DNA of 64,000 nucleotides from Agarophyton chilense (GCA_030374765.1 JARGXX010000079.1:186001-250000); one strand, 5' to 3'. Numbered from the stretch's first letter, positions 19,526 to 31,613 are shown. Made by a program: numbers and translations. The notes: a model not told the origin generated them from the letters alone.

Positions 19526-21585
19526 ATGTCGTCCAAAAACCGTCCGAGGACGTGGAGTCAAACCGGTGCACCGGAACCATCGCAACCATCCCGTATCCCG
19601 GTCCGTTCACGGTCTCATACCGGTGAATGGACTGGCGTGCCAGGTGGAAAAGCCTCGAGACCTCCTGTCTCTGTATCGACATCCCAGCAAGTGGAGCAGG
19701 ACCAGGGTCTGCCGCCGCCCAGATGCTCTCCCCCGCTAGGGACGTCACTCTCCATCCTAGCTTTGCAGCTGTGGAAGATCAACTCCACTCTATTCGGGAA
19801 GCTCAAGTCATCCTTGCAAAGGAGTTCAATCCCCTTCGCAAGAAGGAAAATGACACTGCTACGCAGGATTTTTCTGAGGACCTCCGTGTCCTCCGTGCGG
19901 ATGTGAACTCGATTCTAGAGTCCCTTGGTGTACCCTCGGCCTTTGTCAAGGACGTCGCGGACAAGTTCTCGCGCGTCCGAAGCCGTCTCGAGACGTTGGA
20001 ACAAACCCTGATGTCGGGGAATGATCCGGCCGAGCCGGTTGCAGTATCCCACAAGGAAAATAAGGAAGAGAACCGCCAGGCTCGAAGGAAGCGAAGAAAC
20101 ACGGATCCCGAAACGTCGGATTCCTCATCCTTGGAATCCGACTCTTCCGACTCATCGGTGGAAGTAGCTCGCCGTGAGCGTTTCTCACGCTCTAAGCGGG
20201 CAACAGCAACCCATGGTGTGATCCGCGCCCGCACGAAGTGAAGGAAGCACACAGATTTGAAGGAGCTGAAATCGACCAATTGGCTCTTTAAGAAGCTCTT
20301 ATCATATCGGTACTACCGTTTGGAGGACTCCTCTTTGGATCGTACACCCCGTGGTATGGAAAGAATGAAGGACTGAATTAAGCGAATGCAGCTCTCACTT
20401 CGCAACCACTTGTTTCCTGGAGAAGACCAAATATTGATGTTGGATTTCTTGGCACGCTTTCTCGCGGAAGCTGACATCCTTGGAATGAACGAGGGACAGG
20501 CCTACATTGCCTTGCCGTACATCTTACGTGGGCTTGCAGAAGACCAGTATCACTCTGTCAGAGCTACATCACGCGCGTCCGAAGGAGGGGTAACATGCTG
20601 GCCCGAAGCAGTTAAATACCTCCTGAGATCGTATGCTACTAACTCCGCCATTCAGCAGGCTATACTCGCCCTTTTGGACACTCGCCAACGGCCAGGCGAG
20701 TTGGAAACCGATTATTCGTCGCGCTTTAACAAGGCCTTCCACCGCTGTGGCAATTTTTACCCCGCTGAAGAGCGTTGTACCGTGTTTGTCGATGGTTTGG
20801 ACCCAGTGATCCGGACTCTTGTTGCTCGACGTCGAGAAGATAGACCTAAAGCCACGTATTTGGAACTAGTGCAGTTCTCTCGCGCAGAAGGTGAAGCCCT
20901 GCGCGCACGCACTCCTGGATCCAGGGTTCGGTCCGCAAAAGCGTTGATGTTACAACCGGGTACCCCGTCAGCTTCGATGATCGACGAACACGCCTCTCGA
21001 AGGGATTATGATAACGTGCAGCTAGCCCATAGCGACGTTCATTCCATCCCGACAACGGAGTTACACTCAACCTTGGACGAATCACGATACGTGATTGAGG
21101 ATGACACGCTACTCTATGCGGATAATGGTCGCGTTCGTGCGCCACGCGTCCCACACAATAGTGGTTATTTCCGCTTTTCGCGTCCTGGTTGGAGAGATAC
21201 CCGCCCCGCGGTGAAGTTCGCCGAGCCTCGCCACCCAACACCGGCTTCTGGTCGGATTTGTCTTCTCTGCTACAAACCAGGCCATACTTCTCCACAATTT
21301 GTGTTGTCTCTTCGAGAATGGGAACAAGTCGTAGTCAATTATGAGGCCCTATCCCCGGAGGGCAAAGCAGCTGTTCCGATTGCATCATATATCCGTGCTC
21401 GAACGGATGTTCCACGTCACGTGTCGCTTCCCCGAGCTCGGGTGGTACCTGCACCGGAATCCCGTGTCACCGACGTGGTCGGTCACCCACCGCTTCTGCG
21501 GTACCTTCTGGACCCGATGCCCCCGGCGTTGCCTGCTCAACGCCCTGAGCAGCCGCCTCCAGCGGAGCAGGCCCAGAAAAACTAA
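19526..21585 (+). pseudogene. Gypsy gag, interrupted
   Basis: A Ser/Pro/Arg-rich start (ATG 19526) appears to shift frame near 19700 into the frame that carries a coiled-coil region at 19730-20240. In that frame two TGA stops (20239-20241 and 20374-20376) precede the 399-codon main block to 21585. This block has a capsid-like helical fold (ELETDYSSRFNKAF, FVDGLDPVIRTLV) typical of retrotransposon gag. The zinc knuckle is CLLCYKPGHTSPQF, where the final Cys of C-x2-C-x4-H-x4-C is replaced by Phe. Both stops can come from CGA by one C-to-T change. The protein would form the virus-like particle. Confidence 0.9.
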
Positions 21586-21587
21586 AT

Positions 21588-24500
21588 GTGGGAGTCTCCT
21601 CTCAAGGAGGGGCGCCCTCAGAGTCGAGGTCGACGGCGCCCGAGGCGTCCAAGCCTCGCTCCCCGATCAAAATCCTTTCAAGGAAAGAGGCCGTCAATGA
21701 CGTGAACACGGAACAATTTCGTGTTCTGCGTCGTCCGTGGAAACGTGTTTCCCATAACCGGTTCCCGGATAGAGTTCTGGTGATGGCAAAGAGAAACTAC
21801 AAGGTCTATGCCGACCTTGGCCTTTCACCCCAGTTTATGGTGCGACACGTTACCGTCTTAGACCCCGGTGCCGTTCCAAACTTTGTCGTGGAGGAAGTGT
21901 TACCGCCTGCTTCGCAGTCTAGGATCCACCGCGACCACGTCCCGGAGGTCGCTGACGCGAACAACAAACCGTTGGATACGGTGGGGTTCATAGAACTGGT
22001 AGTCCGCTTTGGCGCTCGCGTGGTGAAACTCGACTTCGTCGTATGTCAGAAATTAGCCGCCCCAGTCATCTTGGTTTGCGACTTTTGCGACCGCTTCTTC
22101 GAAGCGATCTTCCCCCGCCAACGGGGTGTCGAGATGGAGGATGGATCGTCCACTCCGATCGTTCTTCTTCCGCTTAGGCATGCCACGAAGAAGTATGTCC
22201 CGCTACCGGCAGCACAGGAACCTGCACTGGATGACCGTGAATCTAATAAGCTCCGCGTCACAGCGTCGTTGTGCGTCCCGTCTGAATCCCAAATGATGGT
22301 GAAAGTAACCTCCCGTCAACACGGACTCCGGGTCTTGCAACCATTGTCGTCACGGTATGACAGGCACAGCCTCGCAATTGCAAATGGAATCGTCCATGTG
22401 GAGCCAAACCAACCGTTTCAGGTGCTGATCCCCAATCTAGGGACTGTACCCCAGGATCTGGTGAAGAACTAAGTGATAGGGTCCGTCATGTCGCACCCCA
22501 TCCCTATGGTGCCGACAAAGCTGACCACAGCTGACGTTCTCGGACTCGTTCACACTAAGGAGGGGGACAGCCCGGAACCCGTTTCATCGCAGGTACCCGG
22601 GGTTCAACCTGTAACAGCAGGGACGCAGCCCGTTTCAACGAGTGGTGACCGCCCCGATCCAGTCCAAGAACTCGAGGACCTGGATCTCAGCCACGTCCCG
22701 GAGTCATACCGCCATCGATTGCGAGAACTTTTAAGGGACTTCACCACTATGTGGAACGGCTCCCTTGGTGAGAGTGCCACTACGGAACACCGGATTGATT
22801 TGCTACTGGACACCAGACCCATCGCTCAGCACCCATACCGTGCCGGACCCGCCGCACGCGCGGAGGAAAAGGCACTAGTGGATAAAATGCTTCGATCAGG
22901 GATCATTGAACCGGCTCAGTCGCCGTGGGCTTCTCCAGTAGTACTGGCTTCAAAGCAGGATGGTTCCTTGAGGTTTTGCGTCGACTACCGTCGGTTGAAT
23001 GCCGTCACCGTCAAGGACGTGTATCCAATCCCAGGAATAGACTAGTACATTGACTCGCTGGGCACCGCCCCCGTCTTTTCAACTTTTGAAGCCAATTGGG
23101 GATACTGGCAAGTTCCGGTAAGGAAGCAAGACCAGGATAAGACCGCTTTCGCGTGTCACTCCCGTCTCTACCGTTTCAAACGGATGCCTTTTGGTCTTAC
23201 CAACGTCCCCGCCACTTTCCAGCGAGCCATTGACATCCTATTGGCCCGCTTCAAATGGCGTACCTGCCTGGTCTACCTGGATGACATAATCGTCTCCTCA
23301 GATAATCTGGACAAACATCTCACTCATGTAAGGGATATCATGACCACGCTTCGAGATGCGGGTGTCACTCTTAAGTTGAAGAAATGTGACTTCTTGACGG
23401 ACACCGTGAAGTATCTCGGCCCTGTTATCCGTCCAGGACGTGTTACAATCGAGGAGACTCGTGATAAGTCACTCAAAGAGGCTAAAGAACCGCGGACGCA
23501 AACCGAGCTTCGTTCCTTTCTGGGACTCGCAAACGTCTACCGACTATTCATCCCGCACTTTTCGGACAAAGCTGCACCGTTAAACGCGCTTTTGCGGAAA
23601 GGCCAACCACCAAAACTGGACCCCTTAACCCCCGTTCAAACGGAATCTTTCAACTCTCTTAAGGATTCTGTCGTCTCCACCCCGATCCTCTGGTTGCCGA
23701 AGCCTGGAAGGCCCTTCACCGTAGATACGGACGCCAGCGACGACCAAGTAGGTTGTGCAATGTTTCAAACTGCAATCAATGGGGAAAGACGCCCCGTAGG
23801 GTACTGGTCCCGATCGCTAAACGTCAACGAGAAAAAATACTCCGTCTCGGAGAAGGAATGCCTTGCAGTAGTGTGGGCATTACAAACGTTGCGCCCCTAT
23901 CTCATGGGTAATCATTTCACCGTTTTTACGGACCACGCATCACTTCGATGGCTACTCTCCATCTCGGAGCCTTCAGGCCGCTTGATGCGTTGGCGTCTCC
24001 GTCTAGCGGAATTTGACTTTGACGTGCAGTACCGAAAAGGATCGTGCAACACCCAAGCCGATGCTCTCTCCCGCCTGGTCACTACTGGCGAAGCACTACC
24101 CGTCAAAGACGATGAAATACCCTGCTTTGCAGTGAATGGCGACGACGCTACCATCGAGGACGGGGAACGAGGCACGGACTCTTCAGATTCCGGTTCCGAA
24201 TTGGACGACTTCCTTCTCTCGGAAGATTCCGAGAAACCCTTACCAGGGAACTTCGTGCCTATTACTCCAGAGGAGATGATACGGGAGCAATTCGCTGACC
24301 CGTTCTGCGCAAAGGTCCGCGCTCAACTCAATGGAGGACGTACTCTCCCCTTTCAGGTGAATGACGCCGGATACCTTGTATGGCCCGTCGGATCGCACCC
24401 ACAAATCGTGGTACCACATAACCTCCAGTCGAGAGTATTGCGGTTGTCGCACTACTCCGAACTGAGTGGCCACGTCGGGGGACGGAAAATTTACCTCACC

Positions 24501-26594
24501 CTACGCCGTAACTTCTACTCGCCTGCCATGGCAGTGGACTGCTACGCAACGGTGCGGTTTTGTACTGATTGCGCTCGGAACCATGTCAAACTCCGTCGTC
24601 ATGCGACGAAGTTGAAGCTACTTCCAGCACGCGCTCCCTTGGAGTTTATGGCGATCGATATACTCGGTCCCTTACTTACCCCTAAGCGGAATTACAAGTT
24701 CTTACTCGTAATTACGGATCGCTTCTCCAAGCTGGTCCGGACCGTACCGTTTCAGAAGATCTCCACTATGAGCGTGGCTCAAGCCTTCGTCCTACACTGG
24801 GTCTTCGTCTACGGCACACCAGTCAACCTCCTCTCCGATAACGGGAGACAGTTCGCCTCTCGTTTCTTCGAGGATGTGTGTCGCATCTTGGATATTAAGA
24901 ACCTGTTCACTACCACTTACCACCCCCAAACTAATGGGCAGGCCGAACGGTTCAACCGGACATTACTTGCGACACTCCGTTCATACGATGCAGACCACCC
25001 CAAACATTAGGCCTTGTTCACTGATGCGCTCACCTTTGCGTACAATACGCAGGTGCACAGGACAACTGGATTAACGCCCTTCGAGCTGGTACTGTCCTGT
25101 ACCCCACCGCCCGTGGTGCTGGAACCACAGCCCACGCTGGATACCTTTCCGTCACTGACTGCTTACCGCGAAGCGTGGAAAACTTGGCTCACGAAGCTCG
25201 TTCCCGCCGCACAGCGTTCAATGGGCCGAGCCCAGGCCGCTTACAAGCGTGACTTTGATACCAAAGCCCCTCGCTCGCCGCCACGTCTCGCCCCCGACAG
25301 TTATGTATTCATCCGCAAGGAGTATTGGAACCCAGAGAAGGAGAAACACCACAAGCTGTCACCCGTTGCCGACGGCTCCCTTCGGGTTATTCCGGTGGCT
25401 CCCGACACTGTCGTTGTTGACCTCGCTGGTAATCACGAACGCATCTCCCACGATGACGTGGTATCGGCTCCTCCCCCGTTAACATCCCAACCTACTGGTG
25501 TGACTGCTCCCGTTGAAATGGAATCATCGACTCCCTTACCCCAGGTCCACCCGCGTCCCTACGCGTTACCACACCCATCTCGGGGTTTGTCTGACCTTGC
25601 GCTACCCGCGGCGCCCAACCCGAAAGGAATCGTGTCGCGCATTCGTCGCTCCTCCTCAGTCCACCCGACGGACACCAACTCCGGTGCATCGTCTAAGGGG
25701 GGGGAGGCATCCGAGAGCCGTCGTAATCCGGTCGACACCGTTGCTGGAAACGCCGCACCGTCGCGTGTCATTCTTCGCCCGTCAGGGGTGCCTGATACAG
25801 ACGTCCTGCACGACTCGACGCAGTCGTTATCAAAGCCTCAGAACGCAGCTGTGGATAACGCCACCAACACTCACCGAGGTGTCACCACACGTGCAATACG
25901 GAATGCAAATGCCCTCGACGCACTGCAGCCTCATACATTACGAGTGGACGACGCACCGCCAAGTATCCCGTACAGAGAGGCGGATACATCCACGGCGCCG
26001 ACGCCGGACAGCCAGCCATTGGAACGCTCAAGTAACTACACGGAACCTCGCCGTGGGACAGAGAGGTGCGACAATGCGCCACCGCCCCAGCGAATCTCAC
26101 CGCCGAAGCGAGCTTCACCACGCCGATTAGCGAAACGACCACCCGGGTTACCCGCTGGTGTGGGCCCTCCAACCAGAGTGGGAAGCTCCGAAACAAGCCC
26201 GGCACTTGGAGAAAATGAACCGCCGAAGTCGGGTTGACATTCTACTCAGCCGAGGACTGCCTTGCGCGCTACACGGTCCGACCGGAGCGAAGCCGCCCAA
26301 TGCGTGATCACTTCGGTACCCCCTGGCTCAGGACGGGTACCACCCAGAAATAGCGACACCGCCATACGGGATGGCCGGGAAGTGTACCGACAAGAGTTCA
26401 TGGTCGGACGCATTCTGGAGCACTCCTACCGCCCAAAGGGGTATCTCCAATACTTGGTCCGTTGGTACGGGTACGGCCCCGGATGGGATTCAGACGAACC
26501 GATAGAGCACATACCTTGGTCAAAGTTGGTACAGTATCATCGTCGTACTGTCACGGCTTTGCCGGCTACCATAGACCGAGCCCAAGTGGGATAA
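21588..26594 (+). pseudogene. Gypsy pol: protease-RT-RNase H-integrase-chromodomain, four stops
   Basis: One reading frame runs from just after the gag stop (in a different frame from gag) to 26594, broken only by TAA 22470, TAG 23043, TAG 25008 and TGA 26235. Order: a retropepsin-like site LDPGAVPN with VCDFCDRF downstream; reverse transcriptase with FCVDYRRLN, MPFGLTNVPATF and YLDD at 23274-23285; RNase H with DTDASDDQVG and TDHASLRWL; integrase with a zinc-binding region, MAIDILGP, SDNGRQFASRF and YHPQTNGQAERFN; and a chromodomain with MVGRILEHSY and YLVRWYGYGPGWDSDEP. The usual DTGA/DSGA protease triad reads DPGA here. No frameshift is needed across about 5 kb. Confidence 0.95.
22555..22567 (+). 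other. Internal copy of the 3' polypurine tract (candidate central PPT)
   Basis: CTAAGGAGGGGGA at 22555-22567 is identical over 13 bases to the polypurine tract at 28696-28708. It lies inside pol, between the protease and reverse transcriptase regions. Central polypurine tracts prime extra plus-strand synthesis in some retroelements. Coincidence is possible because the match is short. Confidence 0.4.
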
Positions 26595-26806
26595 GAAGAC
26601 ACCCGATGGGGATAAAGGAACAGAAGATCTGGATAAGGACCCTTGGAAGAAGGAGAAGATGCACAGAAGTCCTGGAGAAGGACACTCAGAAGAAGTGGAA
26701 GAGAAAAAAGAAAAAAAACACGTCATAGACGGAAGCAGTTTACTATTTTAGAAGTTGCTGCACACACTACCGCACAACGGGATATACTAACCAAGATCAC
26801 AAGGAA
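26595..26806. other. Gypsy spacer between pol and antisense ORF
   Basis: This short interval holds a purine-rich stretch (AGAAGAAGTGGAAGAGAAAAAAG) after the chromodomain stop and no gene. It separates two convergent reading frames, so it may contain the 3' ends of both. Confidence 0.5.
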
Positions 26807-28471
26807 TTAGTTGGAAAAACCCGGATTGCCGTACGCGCCAACCGAGTCGCTAGCGGAGTTACTCCCGCCAGTCAGGCGTACCACGAGGGCGTCTCTCATC
26901 GTACCGATGTCGCCGCTCGCCGCTTGCGCGTTCAGTCCAACACCCCAAAGAAACTGGGAGATCACGACCGCCTCTGGGCGTATGGGAACCTCGATAACAT
27001 CCGGTTCGTCCGGCAACGCCGCCGCCACTGGATCGACCACTGCACCTGCGTGAGTCGCTCCCTCCGCCGGCTGCGTCGTAGAATCGGCACCATCGGGGTC
27101 TCCCACGTCTTCCATGACCTCGTCGCCACGGTATTCGCCCGCCTCCTCCGGGAGATCTTAACCGCCATAGGCGTTGTAGAAGTCATCCGAGTTGACAAAC
27201 CCCACGGAGTGCCCGTAGGGTATGCCTTGTGGAGCCATCCGGAGTGCCGACGCCTCCGCCTCGAAGATCTCTTGCTGCTTCCACGGGTTACAGAAGATGA
27301 AATCTCCCGCCAACGGCGTGCGACGCCCCGGAGACCGATCAGCCCCACCGGCTTCTTGACGACGGCCGCTCTGCCGGAGAGGCACGACAGCCCAGTCAAC
27401 ACGCCCAATGATGTCGATGAGCTCCTGAGCTTCATCAGCGTTATTGACACCTCCAAGAGAGAGTTGAAGGTCCAACTGCCGGATGTAACCACGCAAACGC
27501 GGAGGAAGATACCACAGTCGATACTGGTCGTAGGCTTCCCACAAGATGTACGCCGCGGCTCGGACTGCCCATTCGGTTAGGACCACGGACCATAAGCCGG
27601 AGTGCGGATCCTCGATGAGGTACGAGCCCAGATAGGAGACGACTGGAGGCAGCTCCACGTAACATCCCCGGCACATCTCGACGGAGGACCACCACTCAGG
27701 CAGGGGAACGTATCGCCCAAACTGATATAAGGGACTAATCCAGTTTAGCTCCGTGTTCTGATAAGGGACAAGAAACCCAAAGCGGGATCTGCCCCGACGC
27801 TGCTCGCGGATGAAGTTCTGTAACCACCGATATCGGGACTCACGACGAAGGTGACGGAACTCTGCACGAATGATCGGACGGACCCAGCAGATCGCTTCTT
27901 GACGCGCTCGCGGTTGACCGCGCCATGCGTAAGTTTCCAACCCCGCAAGGCGGTCACAATAGCTGATCTCACCCTGAGTCCGGTACATCCGTAGGTCGAA
28001 GCCGAATTCGTCGGGCACGGGGTATTGGAAGTTCGCCCGGTTGATCCGTGAGTAGCCGATGCGGACGAATATACAATGCGCCTCTTCCGCCGACTCGAGC
28101 CTTCGCCGCAGAATCGCGTGAACGGGAACCGCCACACGGCGTCGCTGGTCCCACGAAGAGGTGATCAAAGTCGGCAGCTCGCCCGGGAGACGCGCATTGC
28201 CATCAGCATACGCCGCCACGAGTTCTTCGTCGAAGACCGCTGTCGGATGTAACCACGGAGCTCTCCAGAGAATGGCCGCATGTTGACGCGGGTTTAACCC
28301 GACGAGTTCGTCGTAACTAAGCCAGGTGTCCTCCGCAGAAGTGATGTGGCTTGAAGCTTCAATGGGGCCCCGGGATCGGCTCGGCGCCGTTGACGAGGCA
28401 CTCCCCTGCGGAAGGAGAGCCAAATAGAAACCGGAGAAGTAACCGCGGCGGGGATTGTTACCACCGTTCAT
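26807..28471 (-). CDS. Antisense ORF inside gypsy element, unknown function, one in-frame TAA
   Basis: From the ATG at 28471 the minus strand is open for 437 codons to TAA at 27160-27158. The same frame then stays open for about 116 more codons to TAA at 26809-26807. The first part is rich in Trp, Tyr and Arg with a soluble, mixed-helix look (WLSYDELVGLNPRQHAAILW; YRWLQNFIREQRRGR; MCRGCYVELPP). The second part is acidic and Ala/Pro-rich, like a disordered tail. I recognise no domain; there is no membrane segment or catalytic motif that I can name. It lies wholly between pol and the 3' LTR and runs opposite to gag-pol. Its length, and the fact that it keeps one frame as pol does, argue against chance. 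Confidence 0.65.
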
Positions 28472-28695
28472 CGGGAGCACTGGACGCCGAGGTATTGGGA
28501 TGTGGTCGCTGGAAGTTGGTGTACGAAGAAGAAGAGCGCTCGAAGTTTGAGGAGTGGTTACGGCATTGGTGTGTTTGTCGCTCGGTTGTGCTGCTCTGCC
28601 TTCGACAGTCGAGTGGTCGCTGGACGCGTTACGCGGCTCGCTCTTATGCCGGTTAGACCGTTGCCTCCCCGCGATGTCGACGGCGTGTTAGTCAC

Positions 28696-28710
28696 CTAAG
28701 GAGGGGGATA
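28696..28710 (+). other. Polypurine tract of gypsy element
   Basis: CTAAGGAGGGGGATA lies directly against the right LTR. A purine run at this place is the plus-strand primer in LTR retrotransposons. Confidence 0.8.
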
Positions 28711-29597
28711 TGAAGGACAATGCCCTTCAAGGGGGTTTCTTCGCAGGACTTAGAGAGTTGGCTTGCTTGAGGACTAGCTTGGTCTATGACAAGCTATACC
28801 GCTATTGCGTGCTGACGGCCGGTTAGGACTGGGAGTGCACACGGGTGGAACACGTGGACTGCACGGATGCCGACGCTCTAGTGCGAGGCATGCCCCACGT
28901 GGCCCGGATTCTACCTAATGATTAGTATTATTTAGTATTTTTTAGACTTTATTTAGCTACGCTATCGCTATTTAGTGTTTATTTTTCGGGCGCGCGCCCA
29001 CTTTCAGGGGCCACGCGCCACACTACTTAGGAGGTTGAGCACTGCTCCCCAGTAAACACCCTGTTGGGAGATCCCAAGGAGGGAGTCTTGGCTCTGAACT
29101 CTTCGCCTTCGGGGCGTCTTCACCGCATACTGCGTGCGCGCCCGTCGCACGTTAGTTCATCCACCCTTCTGTCAACTAGAGTGCTACCACCACCGTGGGT
29201 TCATATTTAATCGCCGACACTTGTCGTAGTCTCGCCCCTGTATATGGTTTTGCCCCCGTTTCCTCTTGTTCGCTATTTTGGCTCTCATGAGTGCCCACCC
29301 CACTCACCCCGCTCGTCCACCTCATACGAGTGTTTCCTCGCTCCTTTTCCGACAATCGCCGTGATACCGCTCCGCCTAGGATTGGTCACACCCCGGACTG
29401 GGCAGTGCTCACCTAAACACTCTAGGTATATCCCGCCGGATTGGCCTCGGTCTGACACCCGACTTCGTCGTGCCTTTCCAGAGTGGCTCTGTTTCTGTGC
29501 TCCGCTGGGACGCGTCTCCTCCGCCTGAGGCGTTTCTCTCAAGAGAGGAAGATCCCGAACATCTTCATGGTGTCTCCACTCAAAGCGTTGTCCTACA
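28711..29597 (+). repeat. Right (3') LTR of gypsy element
   Basis: The LTR is 887 bp from TGAAGGACAATGCCCTTCAA to TTGTCCTACA. It aligns with the left LTR throughout, except for substitutions and an extra AGGAGGTTGAGCACTGC-type insertion near 29030-29057. Confidence 0.95.
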
Positions 29598-29602
29598 TTG
29601 AC
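29598..29602. repeat. Target-site duplication TTGAC (right)
   Basis: This TTGAC is identical to 18493-18497 and directly follows the right LTR, which confirms a single complete integration. Confidence 0.9.
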
Positions 29603-29689
29603 GGAGACGGCAACAGGCGAAAAGGACATAGCGATGACGCTTGCGGGAGCGTCGGGACGCTCGGTAACGTGAGAACCAAACTAAGATGG

Positions 29690-30420
29690 TGCATTGTGGA
29701 GACGAAGGAGGTGGACCAATTTCTCGTCCTACAATCTTGCCTAAAATATATCCACTTCCTATCATTAATGTCTCGGAGTTCTGACACCCCATCTTGGAAA
29801 GAAGTTCAGAGTCATTTGTATCAATTGATGTGCAGTTGAGAACAGGTGATGATTCTTTAAATATTATGATCTTAACTGGTCCAAAGGCTGGAGGAAGGTC
29901 AACACTTGTTCGAAAAAACGCCATTGTCCTTGCTAGATCATGCAATTGGAGGTCGTTCGAGGATATATATGTGCGTATGGGTGCAATTGATGAAGTCGCG
30001 CGTGGAAGGTTGACATTAACGGTTAAAATGGAAAAAGTACTTTTTTGAATAACGCCACGAGCTGCTGACTAGTTATGGCAGACCAAGTTGGTCGTGGAAC
30101 TTCAAAGCATGGTGGCTATGACGTTACATACGTTATTTTGAACCATATTGTTAGAGTAAACAAATCATTGACAGTGTTCTCAACGCATTATTTCAAACTT
30201 GGGGACGACATTGTTTGATTGGGAAATCGATAAGGGCGACTGACAGCCCAGATATTTGAAATAGCGGCTAAGGTTGACGAGAAGTCAATGAGCATCACAT
30301 TTTTGTACAAGCTACGAGCCGGTAGTAGCGGGAAATCTCGAGGTGTTCACTGTGTAAGAGTGGCTGGAATATCATCAATCGTATGAAATGAAAGCTCTGG
30401 AAAAGCTAAAAGCAAATCTT
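29690..30420 (+). pseudogene. MutS homologue pseudogene, MSH6-like ATPase domain
   Basis: Several frames together give the C-terminal ATPase order of MSH6. First comes SRPTI, then NVSEF-stop-HPIL (the MutS ELRHP motif), a degenerate Walker A TGPKAGGRSTL (normally TGPNMGGKST) and a GAIDEVARGRLTL block matching GASDRIMAGESTF. A degenerate Walker B ADQVGRGTS (normally LDELGRGTS) follows, then VFSTHYFKLGDD and ITFLYKLRAGSSGKSRGVHCVRVAGI. The last matches the MSH6-type ITFLYK...KSYG...ARLA signature. The conserved Arg of the RHP motif is TGA at 29782-29784, one C-to-T change from CGA. Frame breaks and stops at about 30045, 30218 and 30378 make it non-functional. It recalls post-replicative mismatch repair but cannot work here. 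Confidence 0.75.
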
Positions 30421-31613
30421 TGCAACGCGTGCAGTCTGGATAACATAAGCCGAAGCCAATCATCCGCCTTCGTAGAAAGAAAGTACGAAAGTTACAAGGT
30501 AGATGGAGCTGAACGAAATTCGTAAAAAGATAACGCACTATAGCTAGGCCGCTAACGAGCTAGGAGTAAATAAAACTGAGGGACACTTGATTGTCACACT
30601 CGTCTGGTAAACTACATGTACTATTTGATCCCACGTTTAACCATCTCTTTTTTCTTAGTACCGATTGCTAAGTTAAAAGCAGCACTGACGGCAGCTCGGT
30701 TTGTCTCGTTTAGAGCATTTTGTGTTGAGTTCGGCAATGACTACTGCTTTATATACGACGAATTTTGCTGACCCTGAGATCCCTGCTGCCTTTGAGACTG
30801 CTCTTCTTGTGAGCATTCAAACTTTTCATCTCCAAAACCTTTCACCTTTGCTCTCTTTGCCTTGAAACGTTCCGTGTAACTCTTCTTTCTCTTGACAATC
30901 TTCACATTGGCTTTGTTTGGCGGCTGAATAAATGAAACTGAACTATTCTCTCATGCAACGAATTCCTTCTGTGAATGAGGATTCTCTCCCACTTTGAATG
31001 TGTTGAAGACCGAAAGTGAAGGAAGTCGCCCTCGGTTATAGCTCTCCATCGCTCTTTTCAACACCTCCTGAAAGTGATCCACAGCGTAAGGGCCCATGCC
31101 CGAAGTCACTCGTTTGATTTGATCAAAGAAAGCTTGAGAATCTGACCATTTGATGCAGGTTCCAACCTCGATCTCAGAACAAGTCTTCAGGAATGGGTCG
31201 ATTTGGTGAAGTGTAAATTGGGGATCATCACTCACTTCCGACTTTAATTGACGTTTTAAAATGACCATGTCAAGAACACGAGCTTGCTTTCGGAGATTTC
31301 AGACGCGGAGATAGTCAAATTCCTGTGAGTCGGCCTTCCAATGGGGGTCGAAGAGTCCTTCGAGTTCAATGTAATCGACGAGAACCTCCCTGAGGATGGG
31401 GTTCAGTTCAGCCATGTCCCCATACGCCATTGCACATTTCATGATGTGAAGACAGGGAAATCCCATTGACTGAGTTTTCTGTCAGGCACACCTCGCTAAT
31501 AATTCGCTGTCTCCACCTCCCTTGCTCTCGACTTCCATTCGAGCGAAAAGAACTTTCAAAGTTCTTTGTTCTCGTGGGAGAGAGGACTCGACCTTATGGA
31601 GCAAGTAAACGCT
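30421..31613. other. Low-information stretch with degenerate minus-strand frames
   Basis: No supported gene lies at 30421-30950. On the minus strand, 31268-30951 is open (about 105 codons, polar and helical). Another frame at 31450-31310 reads sense-like before a stop. These sit just downstream of the MULE-like transposase on the same strand and may be decayed parts of the same element. No named domain was recognised. Confidence 0.35.

Larger units (their letters stand above)
18498..29597 (+). mobile_element. Full-length Ty3/gypsy chromovirus, 11.1 kb, with antisense ORF
   Basis: Both LTRs start TGAAGG and end CCTACA, and the insertion is flanked by TTGAC duplications. Internal order is primer-binding site, gag, protease, reverse transcriptase, RNase H, integrase, chromodomain, an antisense ORF, then a polypurine tract. 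Integrase after RNase H plus a C-terminal chromodomain places it in the chromoviruses, which target integration to marked chromatin. The LTRs differ by many substitutions and by an insertion of about 26 bp in the right copy, so the insertion is not recent. Gag and pol contain six in-frame stops and one N-terminal frame change, so this copy is non-autonomous. Confidence 0.97.
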
